Positions 1-6,273 of a DNA stretch of 8,637 nucleotides are shown here, piece after piece (the stretch's first letter is position 1; each line of letters starts with the position of its first letter). The DNA comes from Chromatiales bacterium (GTDB taxonomy: Bacteria > Pseudomonadota > Gammaproteobacteria > UBA6429 > Thiohalophilaceae): positions 1 through 8,637 of the forward strand of contig JALTLP010000001.1 of assembly GCA_027001895.1 (NCBI GenBank), in the 5' to 3' direction. A program made the translations under genes and the position numbers. The notes beneath the pieces are model-generated. The model did no database searches. It saw nothing but the letters and a program-made list of their open reading frames with translations, and was not told the DNA's origin.

Positions 1-1232
1 GCAACGAAGGCAAAGCCAGTTATGAACTGGCAAGCAAGCAAGAAGACAGCACTTCCCAACCGGCTCAAAAACAGGAACGAAAAATTGCTGAAGAAGCCGT
101 TATTAAACAGGTGGCACCCGCTACACCACGGCCTGTCAACATTCAACCTCAAGTAGGCATCTTTACTAAAATCTGGCGTGCCCTGTTTGGTACAGGTGAA
201 ACCAAAAAGACACAAACAAGCAATCGCAATCGTTCCAATAACCAGAACCGAAATACAAACCGCAATCGTAATAATCAACGTCGCAATTCAAACCAGAACA
301 GACGGGATAACCAACGCCCTAACCAGCGTCAACAAAGGCCGGCCAAACAACAGGATCAATCGGCAAAATCCGGTCAACAACAGACAAACATGCAACAAGC
401 CGGGCAAAATAAACAAGCTGGTGAGCAAAAACAACAAAACAAACAACCAGGCGGTAATACGCGGAATAACCGACGTCGCCGTAATAACCAGAATCAGAAT
501 CGTCGCACGGATAATCGCAATACAAATCCAAATCAGCAAACCGATAAAAACAGCTCTGCACCCGTAACGACAGATAAACAGACTGACAAAAACCAGAACA
601 CGACACCTCGTGGTTCAACTAACGACAAACAACAACAGCAGACTCAACAAAAAACTGAGCAAGCCGAAACGCGGCATACTGAACCACGGTCACAAACAAA
701 TACCGCAACAGAACCGAATGCCGCACACTCTGAAAAAGCAAAACCGGTAGAAACCAAACCAGTTGCTGCGAATCAGGAAGCGTCCAAGCCGATGGAAACC
801 AAACCGGTTGCAGCGAATCAGGAAGGGCCCAAGCCGGTAGAAACCAAACCGGTTGCAGCAAAACAGGAAGCGCCCAAGTCGATGAAAACCAAACCGGTTG
901 CAGCAAAACAGGAAGCGCCCAAGTCGATGAAAACCAAACCGGTTGCAGCAAAACAGGAAGCGCCCAAGTCGATGGAAAGCAAAATAATAGCTAGCCCCAA
1001 ACAGGATAATACGCCCAGACCTGTTGACACAAAACCAACGACACCTGAACCAAAGTTAAACCAGGTAGAAACAAAACCGATTCAACAACAGGCAACGCCT
1101 CACTTAACACCAAAAAAACCTGAGACTGTAAAACCTGCTGCGCCCAAACCAGCACCAGAACCTGTTGCCAAACCAGCACCAGCCGAAAATGTAAAACTAA
1201 CCCAGGTATTTACAAAACCATCTGACGATTAA
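1..1232 (+). CDS. rne: Ribonuclease E, C-terminal scaffold region (5' end outside the window)
   Basis: This is the end of a longer gene: the frame is open from base 3 of the window with no stop, and the GTG at 111 is an internal valine codon, not a start. RNase E is the endonuclease and scaffold of the RNA degradosome; its catalytic half lies upstream of the window. The first codons encode ASYELAS, like the linker that follows the catalytic domain in gammaproteobacterial RNase E. Bases about 153-191 encode GIFTKIWRALFG, matching the amphipathic membrane-targeting helix (segment A). Bases about 216-525 encode an Arg/Asn/Gln-rich tract resembling the arginine-rich RNA-binding region. A Lys/Pro/Glu 15-residue repeat follows at 741-965, then a Pro/Lys/Thr-rich tail ending in VFTKPSDD. 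Such tails diverge quickly and carry short motifs for PNPase, helicase or enolase; I cannot assign these motifs here. The gene is convergent with the phosphatase gene downstream. Identification rests on composition and motif order, since the catalytic part is not visible. Confidence 0.88.
   Translation, partial: NEGKASYELASKQEDSTSQPAQKQERKIAEEAVIKQVAPATPRPVNIQPQVGIFTKIWRALFGTGETKKTQTSNRNRSNNQNRNTNRNRNNQRRNSNQNRRDNQRPNQRQQRPAKQQDQSAKSGQQQTNMQQAGQNKQAGEQKQQNKQPGGNTRNNRRRRNNQNQNRRTDNRNTNPNQQTDKNSSAPVTTDKQTDKNQNTTPRGSTNDKQQQQTQQKTEQAETRHTEPRSQTNTATEPNAAHSEKAKPVETKPVAANQEASKPMETKPVAANQEGPKPVETKPVAAKQEAPKSMKTKPVAAKQEAPKSMKTKPVAAKQEAPKSMESKIIASPKQDNTPRPVDTKPTTPEPKLNQVETKPIQQQATPHLTPKKPETVKPAAPKPAPEPVAKPAPAENVKLTQVFTKPSDD
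741..992 (+). repeat. 45-bp tandem repeat inside the RNase E tail
   Basis: Five full 45-bp units start at 741, 786, 831, 876 and 921, with a decaying sixth from 966 to about 992. Each encodes 15 residues of the form KPxETKPVAAxQExP. Units 876-920 and 921-965 are identical at every base, and unit 831-875 shares its last 33 bases with them; the first two units differ more, with AAN in place of AAK. The pattern suggests recent duplication of the 3' units, and the period keeps the reading frame. The role is unknown; a flexible basic spacer is a reasonable guess. Confidence 0.95.
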
Positions 1233-1259
1233 ATAGAACATATAACCCCGGTTTTTTAC

Positions 1260-1294
1260 CTGTCATTCCCGCGTTCTCTTAGCGGGAATGACAG
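1260..1294. repeat. Perfect GTCATTCCCGC palindrome (REP-like), possible bidirectional transcript end
   Basis: The arms CTGTCATTCCCGC (1260-1272) and GCGGGAATGACAG (1282-1294) are exact reverse complements around a 9-base loop. The core (TCATTCCCGC/GCGGGAATGA) is like the dispersed extragenic palindromes common in Proteobacteria. It sits between the convergent rne and phosphatase genes, where such elements often protect 3' ends or stop transcription. No T-run follows directly on either strand, so it is not a canonical intrinsic terminator. A degenerate relative lies at 2910-2953. Confidence 0.8.
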
Positions 1295-1303
1295 ACAAGT
1301 TAA

Positions 1304-1325
1304 ATAAAAAGTTTAAACGTTAACT
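1304..1325 (-). terminator. Weak possible terminator of the phosphatase gene
   Basis: On the minus strand, 20 bases past the phosphatase stop codon, AGTTAACGTTTAAACT (1325-1310) can fold into a short AT-rich stem with one bulge and is followed by TTTTTATTT. The stem is poor in G and C, so efficiency would be low; the stronger palindrome at 1260-1294 lies just beyond. Confidence 0.3.
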
Positions 1326-1344
1326 GGACAACTGTATTGAGTTA

Positions 1345-1839
1345 TCAAGACTGACTTTTATTTTTTTGAGTAAAATCAATTAAACCTGAAGAAGCATTTT
1401 CAAGCATATCAAACACTTTCTCAAATCCTTTGGTGCCACCATAGTAGGGGTCGGGCACTTCATCAAAATCCAGTCCCGTTGCAAATTCTAAAAATAATTT
1501 TAACTGATCGCTCGATGCTGTTGGACACAATTGTTGTAGCATTATCAGGTTATCCTTATCCATGGCTAAAACCAGTTCAAACCGGTCAAAATCAGCAACG
1601 GTAACTTGACGCCCACGTAAATCACTTAAATCAATACCGCGCGATTCAGCCGCCTGCAGTGCACGATGGTCAGGTGGAGAGCCAACATGGTAGGCATGTG
1701 TACCAGCTGAATCCAGCTCATATAAATCCGCCAAACCTTTCTCCTCTACCATATGTCGGAAAATACCCTCAGCGGTTGGAGAACGGCAAATATTGCCCAT
1801 ACACACGAATAAAATAGATGTTTTTTCTTTGTTTTTCAT
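1345..1839 (-). CDS. Low-molecular-weight protein tyrosine phosphatase
   Basis: The 164-residue protein has the usual length of the family, cytosolic enzymes that hydrolyse phosphotyrosine through a cysteinyl-phosphate intermediate. The P-loop CMGNICRS near the N-terminus supplies the nucleophile C13 and the phosphate-binding R19 (C-x5-R). The DPYYGG motif at 130-135 supplies the general acid D130 and the tyrosines that line the active site. DSAGTHAYHVG at 43-53 is also typical. The start at 1839 is the only ATG before the P-loop (the next Met is inside it); no good Shine-Dalgarno is seen. In Pseudomonas-type genomes a phosphatase of this family (ptpA) lies close to rne with murB between; here the two genes converge and murB is absent from the window. 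Substrate is unknown; bacterial relatives either act on tyrosine kinases for exopolysaccharide export or are housekeeping enzymes. No tyrosine autokinase is visible nearby. Confidence 0.95.
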   Translation of the reverse strand: MKNKEKTSILFVCMGNICRSPTAEGIFRHMVEEKGLADLYELDSAGTHAYHVGSPPDHRALQAAESRGIDLSDLRGRQVTVADFDRFELVLAMDKDNLIMLQQLCPTASSDQLKLFLEFATGLDFDEVPDPYYGGTKGFEKVFDMLENASSGLIDFTQKNKSQS

Positions 1840-1878
1840 GATTTGATAAAATATCGAGTTAATTAATAGCGTCAGAAG

Positions 1879-1907
1879 ATTTTACTCACTCACACTTCGA
1901 TTAGCAA
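1879..1907 (-). promoter_or_regulatory. Candidate sigma-70 promoter of the phosphatase gene
   Basis: Reading the minus strand, TTGCTA (1907-1902, 4 of 6 to the -35 consensus) is separated by 17 bases from TAAAAT (1884-1879, 5 of 6 to the -10 consensus). Transcription would begin near 1872, giving a leader of about 33 bases before the start at 1839. It lies in the 94-bp gap after the protease gene, so the phosphatase could be expressed independently. Judged by eye only, in AT-rich DNA. Confidence 0.4.
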
Positions 1908-1933
1908 TTCGATATTACAGCTCATTTTTACGG

Positions 1934-2728
1934 TTATTTTATACAGGTAACACAACTTGCAATTATTTTTCTACCCATATGTTCATTACGTTGTGGGCGT
2001 TTAATTCCATCAATCCTGCTCATACTTGCATACAATGCATTTTCTGCTTGTATCACTGAGTATTCGTGTTTATACGGGTAACGAAAATGATTCATACCAC
2101 CTTGCTGTATAAATTCTTCGGTGTTAACCAGCATACTTAAAGCATGCAAAAGTTCATGTAGAAGCGCATCGGCCGGTGACGCAATACAGACAAAGTTGTG
2201 TTTGCAACCATTGTTAAATTTAAGCATGGCAGCAGATCGGCTATTAAACTGAATTGTTGCACTGTCGACATTTAATGCGTTGCCTTTTGCGATAGTTGAC
2301 CAGGTATTCTGGTTATAGTTAAGTGTCCAGTCTTTTGATTGAAGCTTTGTTAATAACGTCACGACGTGGGGAAACTGGCTGTAATATTTGGCCATCTCTT
2401 CCAGGTCAGATTGAATATAATCCGGATCGGACGGCTTTTGCTTATAATGGGTTGAAAGAATTTTAAATATTTTATCAACATCGTGATTTTTTTTCTTTGT
2501 CAGTATTTCTCGGGATTGAGGATTTTTAAATGAATATGTAACCAGACTAATTTTAAACTCAGCGACTGGATTGGCTATATTATCTGAAGCGGCGAAACTG
2601 AAAGGTATATACAAGACCATTAAACTGCATAAATGTTTTAGTAAACCGAGTGGTTGATTATTTTTAACTATATATGACGGAATAGTTAAAATTTCGTGAA
2701 AGTACGTACACTTTTTCTTTATATTCAT
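1934..2728 (-). CDS. Putative exported zinc metalloprotease, M91 (NleD/HopH1-like) family candidate
   Basis: The 264-residue protein has a lysine-containing N-terminus, a hydrophobic stretch at about 27-46 and small residues (SFAAS) at 44-48 suitable for signal peptidase, so Sec export to the periplasm or outside is likely. HELLHAL at 191-197 is a zinc-protease HExxH motif (H191, E192, H195). It is preceded by a CIASPADALL segment and followed by YPYKHEYSVIQAEN (217-230), where E222 or E229 could be the third ligand. The order SP-x-HELxHA, then a Glu-rich helix with EN and a closing basic segment, resembles the M91 effector peptidases such as NleD and HopH1; this is a by-eye resemblance, not a search result. 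Cysteines at 175, 181, 259 and 262 could form disulfides after export. The start at 2728 is chosen because M37 would leave too short a signal peptide; the ribosome site is weak. The substrate is unknown, and no secretion-system gene or chaperone is adjacent. Confidence 0.6.
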   Translation of the reverse strand: MNIKKKCTYFHEILTIPSYIVKNNQPLGLLKHLCSLMVLYIPFSFAASDNIANPVAEFKISLVTYSFKNPQSREILTKKKNHDVDKIFKILSTHYKQKPSDPDYIQSDLEEMAKYYSQFPHVVTLLTKLQSKDWTLNYNQNTWSTIAKGNALNVDSATIQFNSRSAAMLKFNNGCKHNFVCIASPADALLHELLHALSMLVNTEEFIQQGGMNHFRYPYKHEYSVIQAENALYASMSRIDGIKRPQRNEHMGRKIIASCVTCIK

Positions 2729-3035
2729 TACTGCTGACCGTACAAAATGGTGAAGTTATGTACAGATTAGCGGCTTAAATGACGGGTTCTTGAGGTTGCG
2801 TTTTTAGGGAAATATTTGGATAATAATCAGTAAGATAGGAAAGCTAAACCGGTTCGGGAAGCTGATTGTAATGCTACGTCCTTGAAACATAAATTTAGAC
2901 TTTATAAATCCCCCCCCGCCTTTGCAGGAGGCAGACTCTACGCGGGAATGGCATATTAAAATTTATTTATAATAGTAGAACATCGGCATAAAAATACAGA
3001 AATAACAATTATTTGTGCTGCCTGATACAACGATA
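2729..3035. other. 307-bp noncoding gap between the protease gene and the TonB operon
   Basis: No credible reading frame is present on either strand. The stretch should hold the promoter of the protease gene and the 3' end of the TonB operon transcript. I found no convincing promoter pair and no hairpin with a T-run. Its one distinctive element is the degenerate palindrome at 2910-2953. Confidence 0.6.
2910..2953. repeat. Degenerate CATTCCCGC-type palindrome with an 8-C run
   Basis: The right side, GCGGGAATGGCA (2942-2953), nearly matches the right arm of the perfect palindrome at 1282-1293 (GCGGGAATGACA). The opposite arm is replaced by a run of eight C at 2910-2917 followed by GCC. Only about five G/C pairs (GCGGG with CCCGC) of the original stem remain. 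It looks like a decayed member of the same extragenic repeat family, lying just past the end of the TonB operon; a weak role in 3'-end formation is possible. The homopolymer could vary in length. Confidence 0.6.
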
Positions 3036-3974
3036 CTAGGATGGAATAAATTCAATAGGAAAAGTAACCGTTATTTTTTCTTCGCCACTATGCCCGAATT
3101 TAAACTGTTTAACTCTGGCAATAATACGCCGTTCTAAAGATGGATCGTTAAGTTCACTAACGACAATCTTTACATTTTCCACCTCACCAGATGCCGCAAT
3201 GGTAATTTCAAGAATCAACTTACCTTTTAAACCCGGGTTCTTTCTGCGCGCACGATTATATAATGAATAAAGTTTACTCTTGTTCTGATCAAAAGTAATC
3301 GTAACCTGTTCTTCAAGTCGTATACTTGCTTTCGCCGCTGCACGACGCACAGGCTTGCTTACCGTATTGTTTGCCAATAACGAAGCTCTGAAGTTACTCA
3401 GCTCTTTATTTGATAATTTTGTACGACTAGTGGTAAGTATTTGTGTTTTTTCTCCTATGCCACCACTACCTGAATTCATGTCACGAGCAAGAATACTGTT
3501 ATCTAGCGATATTGCTTTTGCGCTTCCTTTTGAACGGCGACCGGAAACCATTGTGCTGATAACATTTGTATCCATTAAATCAGCGAGCTCGCTGTTTAAT
3601 GCCAGTAGGCCACTGATTTCAGCTTTTTTTCGTGCCTTTTTCATTGCTTTGGTTAAAGCCTTGTTTTTTGTGGTTTTGTTTGGTGGCTGTTTTTTTACTC
3701 TTAATTTTAACCTGGGTTTTGGCAAGGGTAACGGTTTTTGTTTTGGTTGGACTGTTTTTGGTTTTCTATTTTCCGTTAAAAATTTGGCTATGCGTTCAGG
3801 GACTATTGTTTGTACCGTTCTAACCTGAGGCGGAAGAATAATTGTAGAAGCCAGAAAACCTGTCGCAAGCACAATCGTCAGTACAGTTAACAATATAACT
3901 TTAAAACGGAAATCCGTTTTATTTTCAGGCGACCAGTTTAAGGATAGTCTATTATATTCAGTAATAGCTGTCAT
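3036..3974 (-). CDS. TonB-like energy transducer with AgmX/PglI C-terminal domain
   Basis: This 312-residue protein has the TonB plan: a short cytosolic N-terminus, one membrane helix at about 26-47, a Lys/Pro-rich spacer (70-106), a helical and Ser/Gly-rich middle (107-215), and a C-terminal domain at about 220-312. That domain carries FDQNKSKLYSLYNRARRKNP, GKLILEITIAASGEV and SELNDPSLERRI, which fit the AgmX/PglI C-terminal family named after Myxococcus gliding proteins. Family members are thought to couple an ExbB/ExbD motor to periplasmic or outer-membrane partners. It is the last gene of the operon, 52 bases after the upstream exbD-like gene; AGG shortly before the ATG is a modest ribosome site. 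The spacer is far more basic than in classical TonB. Siderophore uptake, gliding-like motion and outer-membrane maintenance are all possible; no TonB-dependent receptor gene is in view. Confidence 0.85.
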   Translation of the reverse strand: MTAITEYNRLSLNWSPENKTDFRFKVILLTVLTIVLATGFLASTIILPPQVRTVQTIVPERIAKFLTENRKPKTVQPKQKPLPLPKPRLKLRVKKQPPNKTTKNKALTKAMKKARKKAEISGLLALNSELADLMDTNVISTMVSGRRSKGSAKAISLDNSILARDMNSGSGGIGEKTQILTTSRTKLSNKELSNFRASLLANNTVSKPVRRAAAKASIRLEEQVTITFDQNKSKLYSLYNRARRKNPGLKGKLILEITIAASGEVENVKIVVSELNDPSLERRIIARVKQFKFGHSGEEKITVTFPIEFIPS

Positions 3975-4026
3975 AAACCTGGTTCTCTTATTGAAAGGTT
4001 CAAATGAAAAATATCGTTACTGGCAA

Positions 4027-4539
4027 TCAACTTTGCACCTTCTTTAATTTTTGTATTGCCGCGAACGAAATTTGCGTATAGTTTGCTTCACGACAGGTCG
4101 CAAGTATTTTACGCAAAACTTCATAAGAAATTGTTTCATCACCCATAATAGTGACGGGTTTTCCTGTGTTTGTTATATTTTTACTTGCGGAAGCACTTCT
4201 TGCATACTGAAAACCTAATTCCTCTTTTAATTCCGGTATGTAGGTAATCTCTTTGGTTGTATTTAAAACCTGGTCAACACCTGCCACCCTTCTTCCTGAA
4301 ACCAGAATATCTTTTTTCGTTACTGATATAACGAGCGTTTCCTTTGGTGCTTTGGTTGCAACCGAGGTTGGCAGTTTTATTTGCTTGCTGTCAGGCAGTT
4401 TTTGTGAGTTATTTGAATTAACTAATAAAAAGAAAACCAGAATTGTAAAAATATCCATTAAAGAAACCAGATTGAGCGAGGTTTTTTTTCGGAACTTCTG
4501 ATAACGCGCAAGTCGGCGTTCACTAAAGGAGCTTGACAT
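4027..4539 (-). CDS. ExbD/TolR-family subunit with intact membrane aspartate
   Basis: The 170-residue protein has a basic cytosolic N-terminus, one membrane helix at about 23-41 (NLVSLMDIFTILVFFLLV) and a periplasmic domain. D29 in the LMDIF motif matches the proton-carrying aspartate of ExbD (D25) and TolR (D23). ExbD dimers sit inside an ExbB pentamer and move with proton flow. The ATG overlaps the stop of the preceding exbD-like gene by one base (TGATG), and AAGGAAG lies a few bases upstream, so translation is probably coupled. The periplasmic domain contains a longer than usual insert around 95-125 and ends in a Lys-rich tail after ISFAAIQKL. It is likely to pair with the Asn-bearing paralogue next door. 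Confidence 0.9.
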   Translation of the reverse strand: MSSSFSERRLARYQKFRKKTSLNLVSLMDIFTILVFFLLVNSNNSQKLPDSKQIKLPTSVATKAPKETLVISVTKKDILVSGRRVAGVDQVLNTTKEITYIPELKEELGFQYARSASASKNITNTGKPVTIMGDETISYEVLRKILATCREANYTQISFAAIQKLKKVQS

Positions 4540-5069
4540 CAGTTTACTTCCTTTATCGAGGCAGTCTTTATGCTGTTGACTATTACTGGTGCATCACCAA
4601 TCGAGATATCCGGGAACAGCTCGACAGTTTCAACAGAAGGAAACTGAATAACGTTAGCAGAGCGAACCTTATCCATAACACTGATTAATGTTTTATAGTC
4701 AACCTTCTTGTCCAGCAACAATGTTATATTTTTTTCTTCCGGAAAACGCCTCTTGATTTCCAGTAATATATCGGTAAAGGCTTTCCAGTTTGTGTTTTTT
4801 TTGCTGCGAGGAAACCTTTTGATAACTCCGAGACTTGCATCCTGTATCTCAAATACGTTTTCACGAACAACCATCTCCAACTGCAATTTTATCTTTTGTT
4901 GTTGTTTGGCTTTAGCATTCAGTGGCGGTAAATTTAATTCAAGGATGGTTAAGCGTGAGAATACCGCAGTTATTAATAAAAATGGTATAAGAATAACCAT
5001 TAAATTCATAAAAGCGGTAATATCCATTTCCGCAGCTTCTTTTTTAAGTTTTTTACTATAACGTTTCAT
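4539..5069 (-). CDS. ExbD/TolR-family subunit with Asn in place of the membrane Asp
   Basis: The 176-residue protein has a very basic N-terminus, a membrane helix at about 17-37 (ITAFMNLMVILIPFLLITA) and a periplasmic domain of about 135 residues. Aligning ITAFMNLM with the ExbD pattern NVTPLVDVM puts N22 where the proton-carrying Asp normally lies, so this subunit probably cannot be protonated there. D16 just before the helix is not in the same place. Such sequences recur in two-ExbD operons with AgmX-type partners, by my recollection, so this may be a subfamily trait and not a mutation. The gene starts 9 bases after the stop of the exbB-like gene, and its TGA shares one base with the next ATG. 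It may act as a structural partner in an ExbD heterodimer. Confidence 0.88.
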   Translation of the reverse strand: MKRYSKKLKKEAAEMDITAFMNLMVILIPFLLITAVFSRLTILELNLPPLNAKAKQQQKIKLQLEMVVRENVFEIQDASLGVIKRFPRSKKNTNWKAFTDILLEIKRRFPEEKNITLLLDKKVDYKTLISVMDKVRSANVIQFPSVETVELFPDISIGDAPVIVNSIKTASIKEVN

Positions 5070-5078
5070 AATTTACAC

Positions 5079-5708
5079 TTATGCGGGTGCGTTAACATCG
5101 TCCATCAGGTTTAAACATTTAACCGCAGACATTTCCAGCACTTCGACGAGTCGTGCAGTTTTATTGTTTAAATAGGATGAGGTTAAAATAAGCGGTATGG
5201 CAACAATCAGCCCAAAAGCAGTTGTATTCATTGCCACTGAAATACTTGCAGATAACAAATCCGCTTTTGCAGCGGCTTCCGCCCCTGCTACTGCTGTAAA
5301 AGCCTGTATTAGACCAATAATTGTTCCAAGCAATCCCAGCAAGGTTGCCACATTGGCAAAGGTTGCCAGGTAATGCGTACGTTGTTCGAGGTCGGGCATA
5401 ACTTCCATAATGCCAGATTCAAAAGCCGACTCAACAAGCTCACGTCTGGCTTTTGCACGCTGGCGAGCAAAGCCATAATTCAACACCACGGCAAGAGGTG
5501 TTTTGCTTTTATGGGTAAATTGATGTGCACGCTGAAAGTCGGCAGCTTTTAACATCGGGGTGAGTTGCGACCATATTTTGTTCGTTTTTCTGAATGTAGA
5601 CGATAAAAACAAATACCGTTCAATTGCAATAGCAAAACCAATGGCCAGTACAACCAGGATAGGATACATAAATGGGCCACCTGTTTGAAAAAACTTGATA
5701 ATTTCCAT
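5079..5708 (-). CDS. ExbB/TolQ/MotA-family proton channel subunit
   Basis: The 209-residue protein is of normal ExbB/TolQ length. It has a first membrane helix at about 12-35, a cytosolic loop (36-112) rich in Arg and Lys, a second helix at about 114-140 with LLGLLGTIIGLIQAF, and a third at about 153-180 with ISVAMNTTAFGLIVAIP. The second- and third-helix motifs are diagnostic, including the threonines that line the proton path (T129 in LLGTI and T162/T163 in MNTTAFG). Five copies are expected to form a channel round an ExbD dimer. It is the first gene of the operon, with a good Shine-Dalgarno (GAGGTG at 5718-5713) about five bases before the ATG. A 388-bp noncoding gap separates it from the kinase unit upstream, so it probably has its own promoter. 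ExbB, TolQ and AglR cannot be told apart by eye; the AgmX/PglI partner argues against a plain Tol-Pal role. Confidence 0.93.
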   Translation of the reverse strand: MEIIKFFQTGGPFMYPILVVLAIGFAIAIERYLFLSSTFRKTNKIWSQLTPMLKAADFQRAHQFTHKSKTPLAVVLNYGFARQRAKARRELVESAFESGIMEVMPDLEQRTHYLATFANVATLLGLLGTIIGLIQAFTAVAGAEAAAKADLLSASISVAMNTTAFGLIVAIPLILTSSYLNNKTARLVEVLEMSAVKCLNLMDDVNAPA

Positions 5709-6096
5709 AGAACACCTCTTTTTTTATTTATTCAATATTTTTCTACTGACTGTTACTCAAGATAACGCTTTATTAAAAACATTTAGTACCATCCTGCCTT
5801 GTTGCCGGATTATTTTAGCTGGCATAATGATTTCCACCTGCATGGTAATGACGATTTATATTTTCACATGAATTCACTTTTAATAATTTCTGTTGGTTTT
5901 TACATATAAATTATTTACCGGTTATATTGATAACACTGCTATTATAAAAGAACGCTGCACTTTTCCGCTTAAATGTCACATTGTTCTCTCGTGTAAAAGA
6001 CTACATTATTTCTGCGCAAAACCAAATAGATGCAAAAACAGTGGTCATGACACAACCCTTTAATTCAGGATAAATATGTAAAATACGCATTGTCTC
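5709..6096. other. 388-bp noncoding gap before the ExbB operon
   Basis: No credible gene is seen on either strand. On the minus strand there is an isolated perfect -10 hexamer TATAAT (5946-5941) without a good -35, a weak Fur-like stretch GCATAATGATTTCCA (5822-5836, about 10 of 14 fixed positions by eye), and a possible 22-28 codon frame around 5756-5842. GTCATGAC (near 6043-6052) is a short perfect palindrome followed on the minus strand by a run of five T, too weak for a confident terminator. The gap is long enough to hold a promoter and leader for the motor operon. Confidence 0.5.
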
Positions 6097-6273
6097 TCAG
6101 ACCACAACATCGTGTTCTGTTTTTTCAGAATCAATATCAATTTGGTTTAATTGTTTTTCCAACTGCAATAAAATGGCTCTGCGTTGCTTTCTATAATCAT
6201 CAAAGGATATTTGATTACAGGCATAATCCTCTGAGAGTGATAATATGATTGCTGATTCTTTTAAGTCACTCAT
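6097..6273 (-). CDS. Small 58-residue protein coupled to the kinase gene
   Basis: I do not recognise a named gene. The ATG (cat at 6271-6273) follows the kinase stop with no spacer (TAAATG), the pattern of a re-initiating, translationally coupled gene; the frame ends at TGA (6099-6097). The product starts MSDLKESAIILSL and contains ISFDDYRKQRRAILLQLEKQ at residues 22-41, then an acidic tail ending in DVVV. The layout of an aliphatic helix, a turn, then an IS-x-x-x-YR helix with basic and leucine residues resembles SHOCT-like short oligomerisation or binding modules. There is no signal peptide or membrane helix, so it should stay in the cytosol, on the side of the kinase catalytic domain. A kinase regulator or adaptor is plausible but unproven. 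Support comes from the exact junction, compact charged composition and the motif. Confidence 0.68.
   Translation of the reverse strand: MSDLKESAIILSLSEDYACNQISFDDYRKQRRAILLQLEKQLNQIDIDSEKTEHDVVV

Noticed and set aside
619..951. Minus-strand frame of 110 codons with a Trp/Leu/Pro repeat opposite the RNase E tail.
   Set aside because: The repeated product simply reflects the 45-bp repeat read in antisense; the plus-strand frame has family support.
111..1232. A separate 373-residue protein starting with GTG at 111.
   Set aside because: The same frame is open back to base 3 and encodes RNase E-like linker sequence, so the GTG is an internal codon.
1236..1260. Intrinsic terminator of rne formed by AACCCCGGTTTTTT.
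   Set aside because: The stem would be four base pairs with a two-base loop, too small to fold; the T-run alone is not sufficient.
2729..3035. CRISPR array, attachment site or insertion-sequence end in the gap near the protease gene.
   Set aside because: No direct repeats with spacers, no terminal inverted repeats and no transposase or integrase remnant were seen.
3355..3828. Plus-strand frame of 157 codons opposite the TonB-like gene, and a similar 117-codon frame at 4708-5061 opposite the first exbD-like gene.
   Set aside because: They are antisense to well-supported genes, and their Phe/Leu/Val-rich products are the mirror of Lys- and Asn-rich codons.
5822..5836. Fur box upstream of the ExbB operon.
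   Set aside because: Only about 10 of 14 fixed positions match, and AT-rich DNA produces such matches by chance; no paired -35/-10 site overlaps it.
5757..5842. Leader peptide gene of 22-28 codons on the minus strand before the ExbB operon.
   Set aside because: Too short to judge without conservation, with no recognisable motif; kept only as a hint within the gap description.
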